This document shows positions 1 to 9,085 of a stretch of DNA of 64,000 bases, in pieces (the first letter of the stretch is position 1; every line of letters begins with the position of its first letter). The translations under genes and the position numbers were made by a program. The notes beneath the pieces are model-generated. The model had not been told where the DNA came from and made no database searches. It saw only the letters and a program-made list of their open reading frames with translations. This DNA comes from Flavipsychrobacter sp. GTDB taxonomy: Bacteria > Bacteroidota > Bacteroidia > Chitinophagales > Chitinophagaceae. The stretch is taken from NCBI GenBank assembly GCA_016786665.1, contig JAEUVZ010000019.1:62001-126000 (forward strand), read 5' to 3'.

Positions 1-1104
1 TATTATCAGCCATTTGCTGATGAGCAGCAGTACGCCTATGATGGTAAGCAGGTGATAGGTGAGCGAAGACCCCTCGCCGGTAAAGGCGTGTACCGAAGTA
101 TCGCCCAGTATGCCGGTGCGGGTAAGGAACGTGGAGTACCAGATGAGCAGGTGCGTGAGCAGCAGCAGTACAAAAGTGATGATGATAGAGCGCTTTGTAG
201 CCTTGTAAATAAGCAGGGTGTGCAGGCCGGCTATGAGTGTGAGCCAGGGCACCAGTGAAGCGTTTTCTACGGGGTCCCAGGCCCAGTAGCCGCCAAAATT
301 CAGCGACTCGTATGCCCACGCGCCACCCATCATAATGCCGGTGCCCAGCGCCGCACCCGAGAACAGCGACCAGGTAAGGGTGGGGCGCACGAAGCTTTGG
401 TAGTCGCCCTTCCACAAGGCTGCGATGCAGTAAGCAAAAGGTATGAGGGTAGAGGCGAAGCCGAGGAACAATACCGGCGGGTGGATGGTCATCCAGTAGT
501 TTTGCAGGGTTTCATTCAGCCCGTCTCCGTCCTTAATAAAATCGAGGTAGTTGGCCTGTGCAAAAATGGGGGCTCCCTGCATCTTCTCGCGCAGCAGGAT
601 GAACGGCGAGCTGCCAATAGCGATGCTATCGCCTATGTAGAAGCCCAGCACGGTGCTGCCGATGGCCACCTGCACCAGCGCTACTATCGCCATGGTGCGC
701 GACTCCAGCGTTTTGCCCCGTGCCATCACTACCAGGCCCAGCACGGCATTCCAGAAGGCCCAGAGCAGGAAGCTGCCTTCCGAGCCCTCCCAGAAGCAGG
801 AGAGCAGGTACTTCATGGGCAGCGATTTGTCGGAGTGGTCGTAGGCGTAATAATACTCGAAGAGGTGGTTGGAAATAATGTAATAGAGGCAGATGAACAC
901 CGCAATGATGGATACGGAGTGTATGATAAAACTATTCCGGCCCATAAGCAGCCAGCCGCGGCTGGCCTTCAGGTCTTTCTGCTCTGTTCCGGCTGCCCGG
1001 AAATAGCTGAATGCACTGAAAATGGCCCCGATAAAGGACAGTAGTATAAAAAAATGGCCCAGCTTCCCGGGCGCAAGATTTTCTCCGATGAATTGTGTGT
1101 CCAA
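1..1104 (-). CDS. ccmF: Cytochrome c maturation haem lyase CcmF (partial, N-terminal 368 residues)
   Basis: Integral membrane subunit of the System I cytochrome c haem lyase, which attaches haem to apocytochrome c outside the membrane. Reading the minus strand back from 1104 gives an unbroken hydrophobic protein. The family's tryptophan-rich haem-handling motif is visible as GGYWAWDPVENAS, followed by further membrane segments; the rest lies beyond the left edge. I chose the TTG start at 1104 because an AGGAG ribosome-binding sequence lies 4 nt before it and no better ATG exists. It lies 87 nt downstream of ccmE on the same strand, so the two are probably co-transcribed. Family assignment is firm; the exact start is likely but non-ATG. 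Confidence 0.88.
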   Translation of the reverse strand, partial: MDTQFIGENLAPGKLGHFFILLSFIGAIFSAFSYFRAAGTEQKDLKASRGWLLMGRNSFIIHSVSIIAVFICLYYIISNHLFEYYYAYDHSDKSLPMKYLLSCFWEGSEGSFLLWAFWNAVLGLVVMARGKTLESRTMAIVALVQVAIGSTVLGFYIGDSIAIGSSPFILLREKMQGAPIFAQANYLDFIKDGDGLNETLQNYWMTIHPPVLFLGFASTLIPFAYCIAALWKGDYQSFVRPTLTWSLFSGAALGTGIMMGGAWAYESLNFGGYWAWDPVENASLVPWLTLIAGLHTLLIYKATKRSIIITFVLLLLTHLLIWYSTFLTRTGILGDTSVHAFTGEGSSLTYHLLTIIGVLLLISKWLII

Positions 1105-1191
1105 TGTTCTCCTGTATTGATTGGTTGATGCGGATGCCCCGGGCGTTACCAACCGCCAAGCAGCGGAATAACGTAAAAGGGCGCACAGAAA

Positions 1192-1587
1192 CTAGCTCAT
1201 ATCGCCTATGGTCTGATCGCGGTCTTTGTACTTAGACGGGCACTTCATTTGTATGCCTGTGCAGTGGAAATTACCGTTATCTATATAGCCTTTCATCACT
1301 ATCTGTTCCGATTTTTCAATATCCTGTGGTTTGCCCTTGTCGAATATCACCTTGGTGACAGCGCCGGCCTTGTCTTTTGCGTAGAACACAAAGCGGTTGG
1401 GGTCAACGCCCGGGTCGTATTCCATAGGCTTATCGGTCTGGAGGTAGCCGATAACGTGAAAACTCTTTCCCGGCGAGGCGGAAGCGGAGGCAAATGTTTC
1501 GTAGGTGCTGAAATCCGCGAACTTCATTACGATGACAGCTATGGCAATGGCAATAAGCCCCAGCAGTACAATTTGCGTCTTTTTCAT
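1192..1587 (-). CDS. ccmE: Cytochrome c maturation haem chaperone CcmE, CxxxY variant
   Basis: Membrane-anchored periplasmic haem chaperone that carries haem to CcmF. The 131-residue product has one N-terminal transmembrane helix (about residues 5-21), then a small beta-barrel (OB-type) domain with the family pattern FVFYAKDKAG. The haem-binding site is CPSKY at residues 116-120, so the usual covalent ligand histidine of the HxxxY motif is replaced by Cys116, with Tyr120 kept. The ATG at 1587 was preferred over the longer open frame because it starts directly before the membrane anchor. CcmF follows on the same strand. Family call is secure; the functional consequence of the Cys variant is inferred from what is known of variant System I. 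Confidence 0.88.
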   Translation of the reverse strand: MKKTQIVLLGLIAIAIAVIVMKFADFSTYETFASASASPGKSFHVIGYLQTDKPMEYDPGVDPNRFVFYAKDKAGAVTKVIFDKGKPQDIEKSEQIVMKGYIDNGNFHCTGIQMKCPSKYKDRDQTIGDMS

Positions 1588-1736
1588 AAGCCACAAAGTT
1601 ACAGCGAATTGCCTTTCAAAACTCAACAACAGATAGCTGATAATAGTCATGCAGGCATTGAATGAAACAATATGCCATACATGAGCTGTTATATGGCAAT
1701 ATGGTGTAAATTCGCGCCTCAAAATCATGTTGCCCC

Positions 1737-2783
1737 ATGGCTGATCTTTCCAATTTCGATCCCAATTCGGTAGGCTTGAAGACCAATAACATCTTCGGGT
1801 TGCCTTTTAAAGAGGATGATGCTGAAGTGGTATTGCTTCCCGTACCCTGGGAGGTGACCGTATCTTACCGGCAGGGTACGGCCCGCGGACCGGAGAACAT
1901 CTTTGACGCATCGATGCAGATAGACCTATACGACCCGGATGTAACCGACGGCTGGAAGAAAGGCTTCTACATGATGCCGGTGGATAAGAACATCCGGAAG
2001 AAGAGTGATTTTCTCCGCCAGTGTGCCGAGCTCATTATCTCCCACCTGACGGAAGGCGGCAGCGTGGAACAGAATGAGCAGCTGGCCGAAAAGCTGAAGA
2101 ACATCAACAACGGCGGAGAGATGCTGTGCAACTGGGTGAAAGAAATGACCGCGCGCCTGTTGAAAGACGGAAAGAAAGTAGGGCTCATTGGAGGCGACCA
2201 CAGTACTCCCCTGGGCTTCATTATGGCGCTGGCCGATATACACCCGGAGTTCGGGGTGCTGCAGATAGACGCCCATGCCGACCTGCGCAACGCCTTTGAA
2301 GGATTCACCTACTCCCACGCCTCTATAATGTACAACGTGCTGCATATGGTGCCGCAGGTGAGCAAACTGGTGCAGGTGGGTATCCGCGATTATTGCGATG
2401 AAGAGCTGGATGTGATACAGGGCAGCAACGGCCGGGTAAACACATTTTTTGATAAAAACATAAAGGAACGCCAGTATGAAGGCGATACCTGGAAGCAGAT
2501 ATGCCAGGATATAATAGCCCAACTGCCGCAAAAGGTGTACATCAGTTTTGACATAGACGGGCTGGACCCTAAGCTATGCCCGAACACGGGTACGCCGGTG
2601 CCGGGTGGTTTTGAAATGGAGCAGGTGTTTTACTTGTTTAAACAATTGCACCTTTCCGGGAAAGAAATAATAGGATTCGACCTGAACGAAGTGTCTACGG
2701 GCATACAGGCTGCCGATAATATTGATGCTATCGTGGGCGCCCGGGTGCTGTACAAGCTATGTAACTATATGGTGGGGCGCTAG
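1737..2783 (+). CDS. Agmatinase/arginase-family ureohydrolase
   Basis: Mn-dependent hydrolase of a guanidino compound (agmatine, arginine or formiminoglutamate; substrate not decidable here). The 348-residue protein shows all metal-ligand motifs in order: GGDHS (152-156, His155), DAHADLR (178-184, Asp178, His180, Asp182) and SFDIDGLDP (270-278, Asp272, Asp274), followed by the TGTPVPGG loop. It is longer than the usual family member of about 300 residues because of an insertion around residues 85-140. It is transcribed divergently from ccmE and ends just before a strong hairpin terminator. Cytoplasmic, with no signal peptide. Confidence 0.87.
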   Translation: MADLSNFDPNSVGLKTNNIFGLPFKEDDAEVVLLPVPWEVTVSYRQGTARGPENIFDASMQIDLYDPDVTDGWKKGFYMMPVDKNIRKKSDFLRQCAELIISHLTEGGSVEQNEQLAEKLKNINNGGEMLCNWVKEMTARLLKDGKKVGLIGGDHSTPLGFIMALADIHPEFGVLQIDAHADLRNAFEGFTYSHASIMYNVLHMVPQVSKLVQVGIRDYCDEELDVIQGSNGRVNTFFDKNIKERQYEGDTWKQICQDIIAQLPQKVYISFDIDGLDPKLCPNTGTPVPGGFEMEQVFYLFKQLHLSGKEIIGFDLNEVSTGIQAADNIDAIVGARVLYKLCNYMVGR

Positions 2784-2807
2784 TGTGCTGCCGCAACGTA
2801 TGTATAC

Positions 2808-2850
2808 GAACAGGGGCTGTCTCTAAAGTGAGACAGCCCCTGTTCCTTTT
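2808..2850 (+). terminator. Rho-independent terminator of the ureohydrolase gene
   Basis: Perfect 16-bp stem (2808-2823 with 2830-2845) around a 6-nt loop, followed by CTTTT. It lies 25 nt after the stop codon. The neighbouring gene converges on it, but there is no T tract on the minus-strand side. Confidence 0.85.
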
Positions 2851-2880
2851 GGCTGCGGAAGCGCCTGGAGGCGGTAAGCC

Positions 2881-3486
2881 TTAGTTCAGGCTTTTCTTCA
2901 GTTCTTCTATTTTCAGCTTTTCGGTATTTATCTGCGCCTGCTTTTGAGAGATGGCGCTGTTCATATCTACCAGCTTCTTTTCAAATTCTTCTTTGCTCTT
3001 TACCAGCTTGGCGTTCTCGTCCTCCATTTTCTTTACCATGGATTCCTGGGTAGCGATGCTTTTACGGGTATTTACGTAGGTACTGAAAGAGTTCAGGAAC
3101 TCCTGTATTTTGCCGGTAGCGGAGGCGTCTTTAGCGCTGGAGATGAAGTTATCGTACCCTTTAGCGGCCAGTATGGTTACCGTGCTTTTACCTTTCTTTC
3201 CGTCTACCTTTATATATACATCCAGTTTTTCAGAAGAGACACGGCCCCACTGCACCGCTTTATAACTCTGGAAGCCACTTTCGGAGCTTTTTTTGCCAAA
3301 ACCTTCGGTGGCCAGTTTTTCCTTCAGGGCATCTTCTACAAAGTCATCATCTGCCATAAAGTCGGCTATAACGGCAGGCTGTTGTGCATTTTTGAACTTC
3401 ACATTTATCTCGCGGGCGTTCTGGGCCATAGCGGTCATCGCTGTCATTACACCAAAGCTCAAAAGGGCTATGCATTTCTTTATCAT
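2881..3486 (-). CDS. Secreted protein of unknown function with C-terminal coiled coil
   Basis: I do not recognise a named family. The 201-residue product begins with a cleavable signal peptide (hydrophobic residues 5-20, ending in AMAQ), so it is exported to the periplasm or beyond. Residues 25-125 are a mixed alpha/beta region. About residues 135-200 form a charged, heptad-like coiled coil (KKMEDENAKLVKSKEEFEKK and onward). A TACCTTTG -7-type promoter element lies on the minus strand at 3510-3517, close upstream, suggesting its own promoter. It converges on the ureohydrolase gene. Confidence 0.7.
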   Translation of the reverse strand: MIKKCIALLSFGVMTAMTAMAQNAREINVKFKNAQQPAVIADFMADDDFVEDALKEKLATEGFGKKSSESGFQSYKAVQWGRVSSEKLDVYIKVDGKKGKSTVTILAAKGYDNFISSAKDASATGKIQEFLNSFSTYVNTRKSIATQESMVKKMEDENAKLVKSKEEFEKKLVDMNSAISQKQAQINTEKLKIEELKKSLN

Positions 3487-3644
3487 ATGTCAATCATTTG
3501 GTTACCCCGCAAAGGTATCAAATTGTGTACCAAACCCGGCAGTTACCCTTTAATCGGTATAGGGGTTAACCCTGCTGCGGGCAAAAAATATTTTTACGGA
3601 CTGTATATGATTGCCGGGGTAGCTTAACCCGGGTGAAGATACCC

Positions 3645-4247
3645 TTACAGTTCTGCGAGGGCCTTTACCTGGCGCATTTCTTCCAGCATGCGTTTTTCCC
3701 AGTTTGAGTCCTCATAGTAAATTCGGCCTACTACCGAACGGCCCTGGGTACTGAGTGCTTTTTGCTGGTTGGCGTTGTATTTTTTGCTGTATTGAACACC
3801 GGGGCAGGTGCTTTTAGTGAGCAAATAGGGCTCCTGGTTGGAGAGGTAGGTGTACTGTCCTTTGTTGTAGTCGGTTGTTGCGGGTGTCCCGTCTTCGTTG
3901 TAGTTCAATGGCACTATGTACACTTTCTCCATCTGGCAAAGCATGCCTGAGTCAGTTACCTGGTAACGGCCTATTATCCACAGGGCGTCCTGCTCGTTGA
4001 GGCAGGAATTGCGCTGTATCACATTTCCTTTTTTGGTGAAGTAGTAGTCCTCTATCCCGCAGTCACTTTGCAGGCAGGAGTCTTTACTGCACAGGGTAGC
4101 CTCCCCGGTCTCGCAGGAGGTGACATACAGCTCTACAGTGGCGGCAGGAGCTTGTTGCTTTTCTTCTTTTTTCTCAGGTGCCTTTTCCGCTTCGCAGGCG
4201 CACAGCCAAAGGGCTCCTGCCAGTATTAAGGGTAAAAACTTTTTCAT
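3645..4247 (-). CDS. Lipoprotein of unknown function, Cys-rich
   Basis: A 200-residue protein starting with MKKFLPLILAGALWLCAC. The hydrophobic segment ends in a lipobox (LCAC), so it is predicted to be lipid-anchored. A short Glu/Lys/Pro-rich linker follows, then a region with several cysteines (CETGEATLCSKDSCLQSDCG) that could form disulfides outside the cytoplasm. I chose ATG 4247 because it opens directly on the signal peptide. It lies 43 nt downstream of the TPR gene on the same strand and is probably in the same operon. No family recognised. Confidence 0.68.
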   Translation of the reverse strand: MKKFLPLILAGALWLCACEAEKAPEKKEEKQQAPAATVELYVTSCETGEATLCSKDSCLQSDCGIEDYYFTKKGNVIQRNSCLNEQDALWIIGRYQVTDSGMLCQMEKVYIVPLNYNEDGTPATTDYNKGQYTYLSNQEPYLLTKSTCPGVQYSKKYNANQQKALSTQGRSVVGRIYYEDSNWEKRMLEEMRQVKALAEL

Positions 4248-4290
4248 CGTGCTGCTGTTATACATTGTAAAGGTACAAAACCAGTGCGGG

Positions 4291-5535
4291 CTATCGCTGC
4301 TGTGAAATGGCCGCTTCCATTTCAGCGGCTTTTTCTTTGTTGCCATTCAGCTCATATATCTGCCCCAGCATCTGTAGCAGGTTCAGGCGGGTTTCTTTTT
4401 CCTGTTCGTTGAGCGTACCTGTTTTCGCTTGCAGTAGGGCGTAGCTTCGCTCAAAATAGCCCAGCGCCCGGCTGAATTCCTGCATCCTCCTGTTGTCAAG
4501 TTCCCGGAATTGAAGCGAGTCGTTCTTTACAGGGTACAGCTTGTTGGTCAGCAGCCTGCCGAGGTTGTAGTAGAGGAGTCCTGCATTGTACTGGTAGCTG
4601 GCGTTGCCGGGTTCCAGGCTTGTGGCCTTGCTGTAAGCGTTTTCCGCTTTTGTGAATAGCTCGGCCAGGTTGAGTGGTTGCACTACAAAAGGCCGGCCGC
4701 GCTGGTCTTTGGGGAAGGCGAGGCGCAGGTAAGCGGTTCCGAGGCTGTTTTGCAGCGCGGCGTTGCCCGGTTCGTTGCGCACGGCCTCTTCCAGTCGGGG
4801 AAGTAACTGCTGCTGCCGGGTGTGGAGCTTTTGCTCCGCTTCGGCAAATAAAGGATTGTCGGGGAACTGCCGGCGCGCGGACTTTATCATCGCCTGCCAT
4901 TTCTGCTCGTTTTGGGTGGCCTGGTAAATCTCTATCAGCGACAGGTAGATGTTGGGGTCATCGGCGGCTTCTTTTTCCACCATGTGTTCCATCAGGGGCA
5001 GAGCGTCGTTGTCGTGCCCGGCGTTGATGGCCGAGTAGGCGGCGTTCTTCCTTGCTTCCACATCCAGTGCCGCAAACTCTTTATTGGCCAGGCTGTGCGT
5101 TCCTCCTGCCGTGTACATATCGTGTACGCTCATGAATTCTTTATATGCCTGTGCGTAAAACGAGGAAGCGTACAGCGATACGGCCGTGTTGAACTTTAAT
5201 ATGGCGGTAGCGTAGAGCGGCTGGTCTATTTCGGTGTTGTAGTCGGGTTTCAGTTCCAGTGTCCTTTTAAACGACAGGTAGGCTTCCTCCGCGGCGGGTG
5301 CTGCCGCGGAAGGCTCGCTGGTGGCCTGCATGAGGTACCCGAGTCCGCGGAGAAACCAGGCTTCTGCATTGTTCCGATAGGCCTCCTGGGTAATAGCCCT
5401 GTTGATGGCGGGCAATGCCTTTGCGTAGTTGTTCTTTTTGAGCAGTGCGCGTGTTTCGGCCACAGGGGCTTTTTGTGCGGGGCACCGGAGCGCCATCGCC
5501 ATGCATACCAGTAGGAACAAAAGCCGGATGTTCAT
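4291..5535 (-). CDS. Secreted TPR-repeat protein
   Basis: A 414-residue exported protein. Residues 1-20 are a signal peptide ending in CPAQ. The rest is almost wholly helical with repeated tetratricopeptide-like pairs, for example ALLKKNNYAKALPAINRAI, NAEAWFLRGLGYLMQA, and later YNAGLLYYNLGRLL and QMLGQIYELNGNKEKAAEME. TPR proteins act as protein-binding scaffolds; the partner is unknown. ATG 5535 was preferred to the longer open frame because it starts directly at the signal peptide. It probably heads a two-gene operon with the lipoprotein downstream. Confidence 0.78.
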   Translation of the reverse strand: MNIRLLFLLVCMAMALRCPAQKAPVAETRALLKKNNYAKALPAINRAITQEAYRNNAEAWFLRGLGYLMQATSEPSAAAPAAEEAYLSFKRTLELKPDYNTEIDQPLYATAILKFNTAVSLYASSFYAQAYKEFMSVHDMYTAGGTHSLANKEFAALDVEARKNAAYSAINAGHDNDALPLMEHMVEKEAADDPNIYLSLIEIYQATQNEQKWQAMIKSARRQFPDNPLFAEAEQKLHTRQQQLLPRLEEAVRNEPGNAALQNSLGTAYLRLAFPKDQRGRPFVVQPLNLAELFTKAENAYSKATSLEPGNASYQYNAGLLYYNLGRLLTNKLYPVKNDSLQFRELDNRRMQEFSRALGYFERSYALLQAKTGTLNEQEKETRLNLLQMLGQIYELNGNKEKAAEMEAAISQQR

Positions 5536-5640
5536 AATTAAGGAATAAATATAATGATTAAACGATTGGCTGGTAGATGAATGAGCGGTTAAATTTTTGC
5601 AGGGGTGCAATTGGGCTTTCTTTTTTTAACATTTAAAATG

Positions 5641-5670
5641 TTGCTTGCAGTTTCCTGGTTATTATCTTTC
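5641..5670 (+). promoter_or_regulatory. Bacteroidota-type promoter of the small lipoprotein gene
   Basis: TTG at 5641-5643, 19-nt spacer, then TATCTTTC at 5663-5670. This matches TAnnTTTG in seven of eight positions, and its 3' end lies 18 nt before the ATG at 5689. Confidence 0.55.
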
Positions 5671-5688
5671 GGGTATAAATAGAGGAAC

Positions 5689-5916
5689 ATGAAATATTTT
5701 ACGCTCGTTTTTGTGCTGGTAGCACTGGCATCCTGCGATAACCGGAGAATGTACCGTTGCGATTGCTCCAGCGTGCGCGGACATAGCCTGGGCTCGTACG
5801 AAAAGAAATATACCAAAGCTGCGGATGGCGTACCGGAGTGCGAGGCCGCCGAGGTGGCACTGGCCGCCGACAGCTCAGAAAAGGGCGTGCAGTGTTTCTT
5901 TTACCGGATAGACTAG
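5689..5916 (+). CDS. Small lipoprotein
   Basis: A 75-residue protein with a lipoprotein signal (MKYFTLVFVLVALASC, lipobox LASC). The mature peptide of about 60 residues contains further cysteines (CDCS, ECEAAE, VQCFF) that could be disulfide-bonded outside the cytoplasm. No family recognised. It has a good promoter match just upstream, runs divergently from the TPR gene, and lies 72 nt before the cation exchanger. Confidence 0.65.
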   Translation: MKYFTLVFVLVALASCDNRRMYRCDCSSVRGHSLGSYEKKYTKAADGVPECEAAEVALAADSSEKGVQCFFYRID

Positions 5917-5988
5917 TGTAAGCTGTTTTCCCTGCGGGGAGTAGCTTGTGCCGGTACTACTTATCGTTACCCATTTACCACTTCCGGT

Positions 5989-6993
5989 ATGAATAGTGTC
6001 ATTGGCTTTTTTGTCTGCGCCGCAGTCATTTTCTTTTGCGGTAAGAAATTATCTCACTACGGCGATATCATCGCTGAGCTTACCGGCATGGGTAAGGCCT
6101 GGCTGGGCCTTATAGTGCTGGCAGGGGTTACCTCGTTGCCAGAGCTGGTGGTAGGCTACAGTTCGGCAGCCATAGTAGGCTCCGCCGACCTGGCGGTAGG
6201 CGATATACTTGGCAGTTGTGCGTTCAACCTGGGGCTGCTTGCGCTGCTGGATGCGTTTGTGCCACAATCTAAGCCCATCCTGGGGCAGGCATCGCTGAGC
6301 CACATACTGGCGGCGGCGCTGGGTATCATCTTGCTGGCGCTTGTAGGCGCGGGTATGTGTCTTGACCGCGACATTATTCTTATACCCGGTATTGGCATCA
6401 CCAGCGTTGGCTTCATGGCCATTTACTTTATAGCCGCCCGGATCATCTATAAATACAACCTGAAGACACCTCACCTTACTGTAACGGAAAGCCTGGAAGA
6501 GAAACACTCCATATCGCTGAAAAAGGCGGTAACGCTATTCGCGCTCTATGCGGTATTTACCGTGGCTGTAGCTCTTTTTCTGCCACACTTTGCTGAGGAG
6601 ATCGCTCTGCTTACCGGGATAGGGCACTCCTTTGCGGGTACTTGTTTCCTGGCCGTCTCCACGTCGCTGCCGGAAATTGCCGTGTCAATAGCGGCCATCC
6701 GCAGAAACAGTATCGACCTCTCGGTAGGTAACCTGCTGGGTAGTAATATGTTCAACATCTTTATCCTGGCCCTTGATGACATTTTCTATACCAAGGGGCC
6801 CCTGCTAAAGGATGCCGCCGATGCCAACCTGATATCGGTATTTGCAGTAATCATCATGTCGGCGATTGCGATAACCGGGCTGATATATAAATCGGAGCAC
6901 AAGCGATTCCGCATGGCGTGGGACGCAATGGTCATTTTCCTGATATACATTGTTAGCCTTGTATTGCTTTTTTACCATACCGCTGGCAGTTAA
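5989..6993 (+). CDS. Na+/Ca2+ (cation/proton) antiporter, YrbG/CaxB type
   Basis: Inner-membrane exchanger with about ten transmembrane helices. The two inverted alpha-repeats of the Ca2+:cation antiporter superfamily are clear: GVTSLPE (46-52) with GDILGSCAFN (71-80) in the first half, and STSLPE (near 225) with GNLLGSNMFN (246-255) in the second. The conserved acidic residues that coordinate the cation are present in both. Length (334) is normal. Whether it moves Ca2+ or another cation cannot be decided from sequence. Confidence 0.88.
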   Translation: MNSVIGFFVCAAVIFFCGKKLSHYGDIIAELTGMGKAWLGLIVLAGVTSLPELVVGYSSAAIVGSADLAVGDILGSCAFNLGLLALLDAFVPQSKPILGQASLSHILAAALGIILLALVGAGMCLDRDIILIPGIGITSVGFMAIYFIAARIIYKYNLKTPHLTVTESLEEKHSISLKKAVTLFALYAVFTVAVALFLPHFAEEIALLTGIGHSFAGTCFLAVSTSLPEIAVSIAAIRRNSIDLSVGNLLGSNMFNIFILALDDIFYTKGPLLKDAADANLISVFAVIIMSAIAITGLIYKSEHKRFRMAWDAMVIFLIYIVSLVLLFYHTAGS

Positions 6994-7043
6994 AGCATAT
7001 CCACATTTTTTTTCCGCTCTGCATTTCTTGTTATTTTTATAGC

Positions 7044-8024
7044 ATGAAGCATATATCTATCATCGTTCCGCGAGGCGCCATACTGGGCAGCCTGGAGGGT
7101 TCTCGCCAGGTATTTTCGCAGGTGAACCAGTTTTGCGCGGCCCAGGGTATGCCCCCGGCCTTCCACGTGCAGCTGGTGGGTATAGATATGGAGACACCGG
7201 TGAGTGGTGGCCGCTTCACGGTGCATGCCGACGTGCTGTTTAACCACGTTACCAACACCGACCTCATCATTATACCCGCTATTGATGGCGACCTTAAAGA
7301 GGGCATAGCGAACAACCGTAAATTCATACCCTGGATAAAGGGCATGTACGCAGGCGGGGCCGAGGTGGCCAGCCTTTGCCTGGGGGCGTTCCTGCTGGCG
7401 GCTACGGGTTTGCTCAACGGGCGTAAAGCCGCTACTCACTGGGTGGCCGCCAATGAATTCCGTATCATGTTCCCCGAGGTGAACCTGGTAGATAATAAGA
7501 TAGTGACCGAAGAGAATGGTATATACTGCAGCGGCGGAGCGTTCTCGTATCTTAACCTGCTGCTGCACCTGGTAGAAAAGCTGGCCGGCCGCGATATGGC
7601 GATACTCTGCGCCAAGGTGTTTGCTATAGAGATAGACAGGAAAGGGCAATCGCCGTTTATGATATTTCATGGCCAGAAGGGGCACGAGGATACGGAGGTA
7701 CGCAAGGCACAGGACTTTATAGAGCAACACTACACCGAAAAGATAACCGTGGACCAACTGGCCGATAAATTTGCCGTAGGGCGGCGGAGCTTTGAGCGGC
7801 GGTTCAAGAAAGCTACGGGCAACACCGTAGCCGAATATATAAACCGGGTGAAAATAGAGGCGGCGAAAAAGGAACTGGAAGCCGGACGCAAGAACGTGAA
7901 CGAAGTGATGTATGACATGGGCTATACCGACAATAAGAACTTCCGCACGCTGTTTAAGAAACTGACCGGTCTTTCTCCCATGGCCTACCGGGCACGCTAC
8001 ACACGCTCAGCGCTTTCCGCATAG
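7044..8024 (+). CDS. GlxA-type transcriptional regulator (DJ-1/PfpI-like sensor + AraC HTH)
   Basis: A 326-residue cytoplasmic regulator. Residues 1 to about 210 form a DJ-1/PfpI-like (class I amidotransferase-fold) domain with the elbow cysteine in SLCLGAF (Cys112). Residues about 220-326 form an AraC-family double helix-turn-helix (ITVDQLADKFAVGRRSFERR, then MYDMGYTDNKNFRTLFKKLT). Such proteins usually sense a small nitrogenous metabolite. Its target is unknown; the ABC operon downstream on the same strand is a possible one. Confidence 0.85.
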   Translation: MKHISIIVPRGAILGSLEGSRQVFSQVNQFCAAQGMPPAFHVQLVGIDMETPVSGGRFTVHADVLFNHVTNTDLIIIPAIDGDLKEGIANNRKFIPWIKGMYAGGAEVASLCLGAFLLAATGLLNGRKAATHWVAANEFRIMFPEVNLVDNKIVTEENGIYCSGGAFSYLNLLLHLVEKLAGRDMAILCAKVFAIEIDRKGQSPFMIFHGQKGHEDTEVRKAQDFIEQHYTEKITVDQLADKFAVGRRSFERRFKKATGNTVAEYINRVKIEAAKKELEAGRKNVNEVMYDMGYTDNKNFRTLFKKLTGLSPMAYRARYTRSALSA

Positions 8025-8152
8025 CTGATACAGCTATATGGTGCCGGTTGATGCCACTACTGTGCTAAAAAAGGTTAAAAGCGGCGGTAACTGCAACAAA
8101 TTACTTTTTTGGTACGTTGTATATGCACTAATTTGCATCATCAATTCAATCA

Positions 8153-9085
8153 TTGGAACCGATCATCCAGGCACGGAACCTTACCAAGACATTCAAGGGC
8201 TTTAAGGCGGTAGACGAGCTGTCCTTTTCCATAACCCCCGGAGATATATACGGCTTCCTGGGGCAGAACGGCGCGGGCAAGAGCACTACTATGCGTATGC
8301 TGCTGGGGCTTATCTTCCCCGACAGTGGCGAAATACTCATTAATGGCAGCCGGCTCAGCAATAGTTCGCGGCATTTGCTATCGGGTATAGGCGCTAGTAT
8401 AGAGCGTCCCGATATGTATGGATACTTATCGGGCTGGGATAACCTGCGCATTTTCGCCGCACTCAGCGGTAAGCCGATACCCTCCTCCCGCCTGTATGAG
8501 GTGCTGGAAATAGTAGGCCTCAGGGGGCGGGAGAAAGACAAGGTAAAAGCCTACTCCCAGGGTATGAAGCAGCGCCTGGGTATAGCCATAGCACTGGTAC
8601 ACAGCCCGCAGCTGCTGATACTGGATGAGCCCACCAACGGGCTGGACCCGCAGGGCATAGCTGAAATGCGGGCGCTGGTATTATCGCTCAGCCGCGACCA
8701 TAATAAGACCATACTTATTTCCTCGCACTTACTGTATGAAATAGAGCAGGTGGCCACCCGTATGCTGGTGATACACCGGGGGCGCAAAGTGGTGGAAGGG
8801 CTGGTGCGCGAACTGCTGAACCCTGACGAAACGCTGGTAGACATACAAGTGGCCCAGGGCGAACAACTCAAAGACAAGCTGGCGGCATCGCAGTGGCAAA
8901 CACACGTAACGGCTATTACCCACAATACGCTCACCCTGAAGATGAATACCGCCCAGGTGCCGGAGCTTAACCGGTGGCTGGTGCAGCAGGGCGCGCTGGT
9001 AAGCGCCATCAATTCCAAACACTCATTAGAAGCCTACTTCTTATCCCTGACCAATGATAAAGCTGCTCCGGATAGAAATATATAA
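8153..9085 (+). CDS. ABC transporter ATP-binding protein
   Basis: ATPase subunit (310 residues) of an ABC-2 type transporter. It shows Walker A GQNGAGKST (37-45), signature YSQGMKQR (near 135) and Walker B LLILDEPTNGLD (near 155-166), followed by the H-loop SSHLL. The start is taken as TTG at 8153: the only nearby in-frame ATG (8123) runs into a stop two codons later. The 3' end overlaps the permease gene by 32 nt, which indicates translational coupling. First gene of a compact operon. Confidence 0.85.
   Translation: MEPIIQARNLTKTFKGFKAVDELSFSITPGDIYGFLGQNGAGKSTTMRMLLGLIFPDSGEILINGSRLSNSSRHLLSGIGASIERPDMYGYLSGWDNLRIFAALSGKPIPSSRLYEVLEIVGLRGREKDKVKAYSQGMKQRLGIAIALVHSPQLLILDEPTNGLDPQGIAEMRALVLSLSRDHNKTILISSHLLYEIEQVATRMLVIHRGRKVVEGLVRELLNPDETLVDIQVAQGEQLKDKLAASQWQTHVTAITHNTLTLKMNTAQVPELNRWLVQQGALVSAINSKHSLEAYFLSLTNDKAAPDRNI

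Noticed and set aside
52-1044. Plus-strand open frames over the first kilobase
   Set aside because: They are antisense to ccmF, whose minus-strand translation contains the WAWDPVENAS motif.
932-1186. An 84-residue minus-strand open frame at the ccmF start
   Set aside because: It is the alternative frame of the ccmF 5' end; ccmF has the family motifs.
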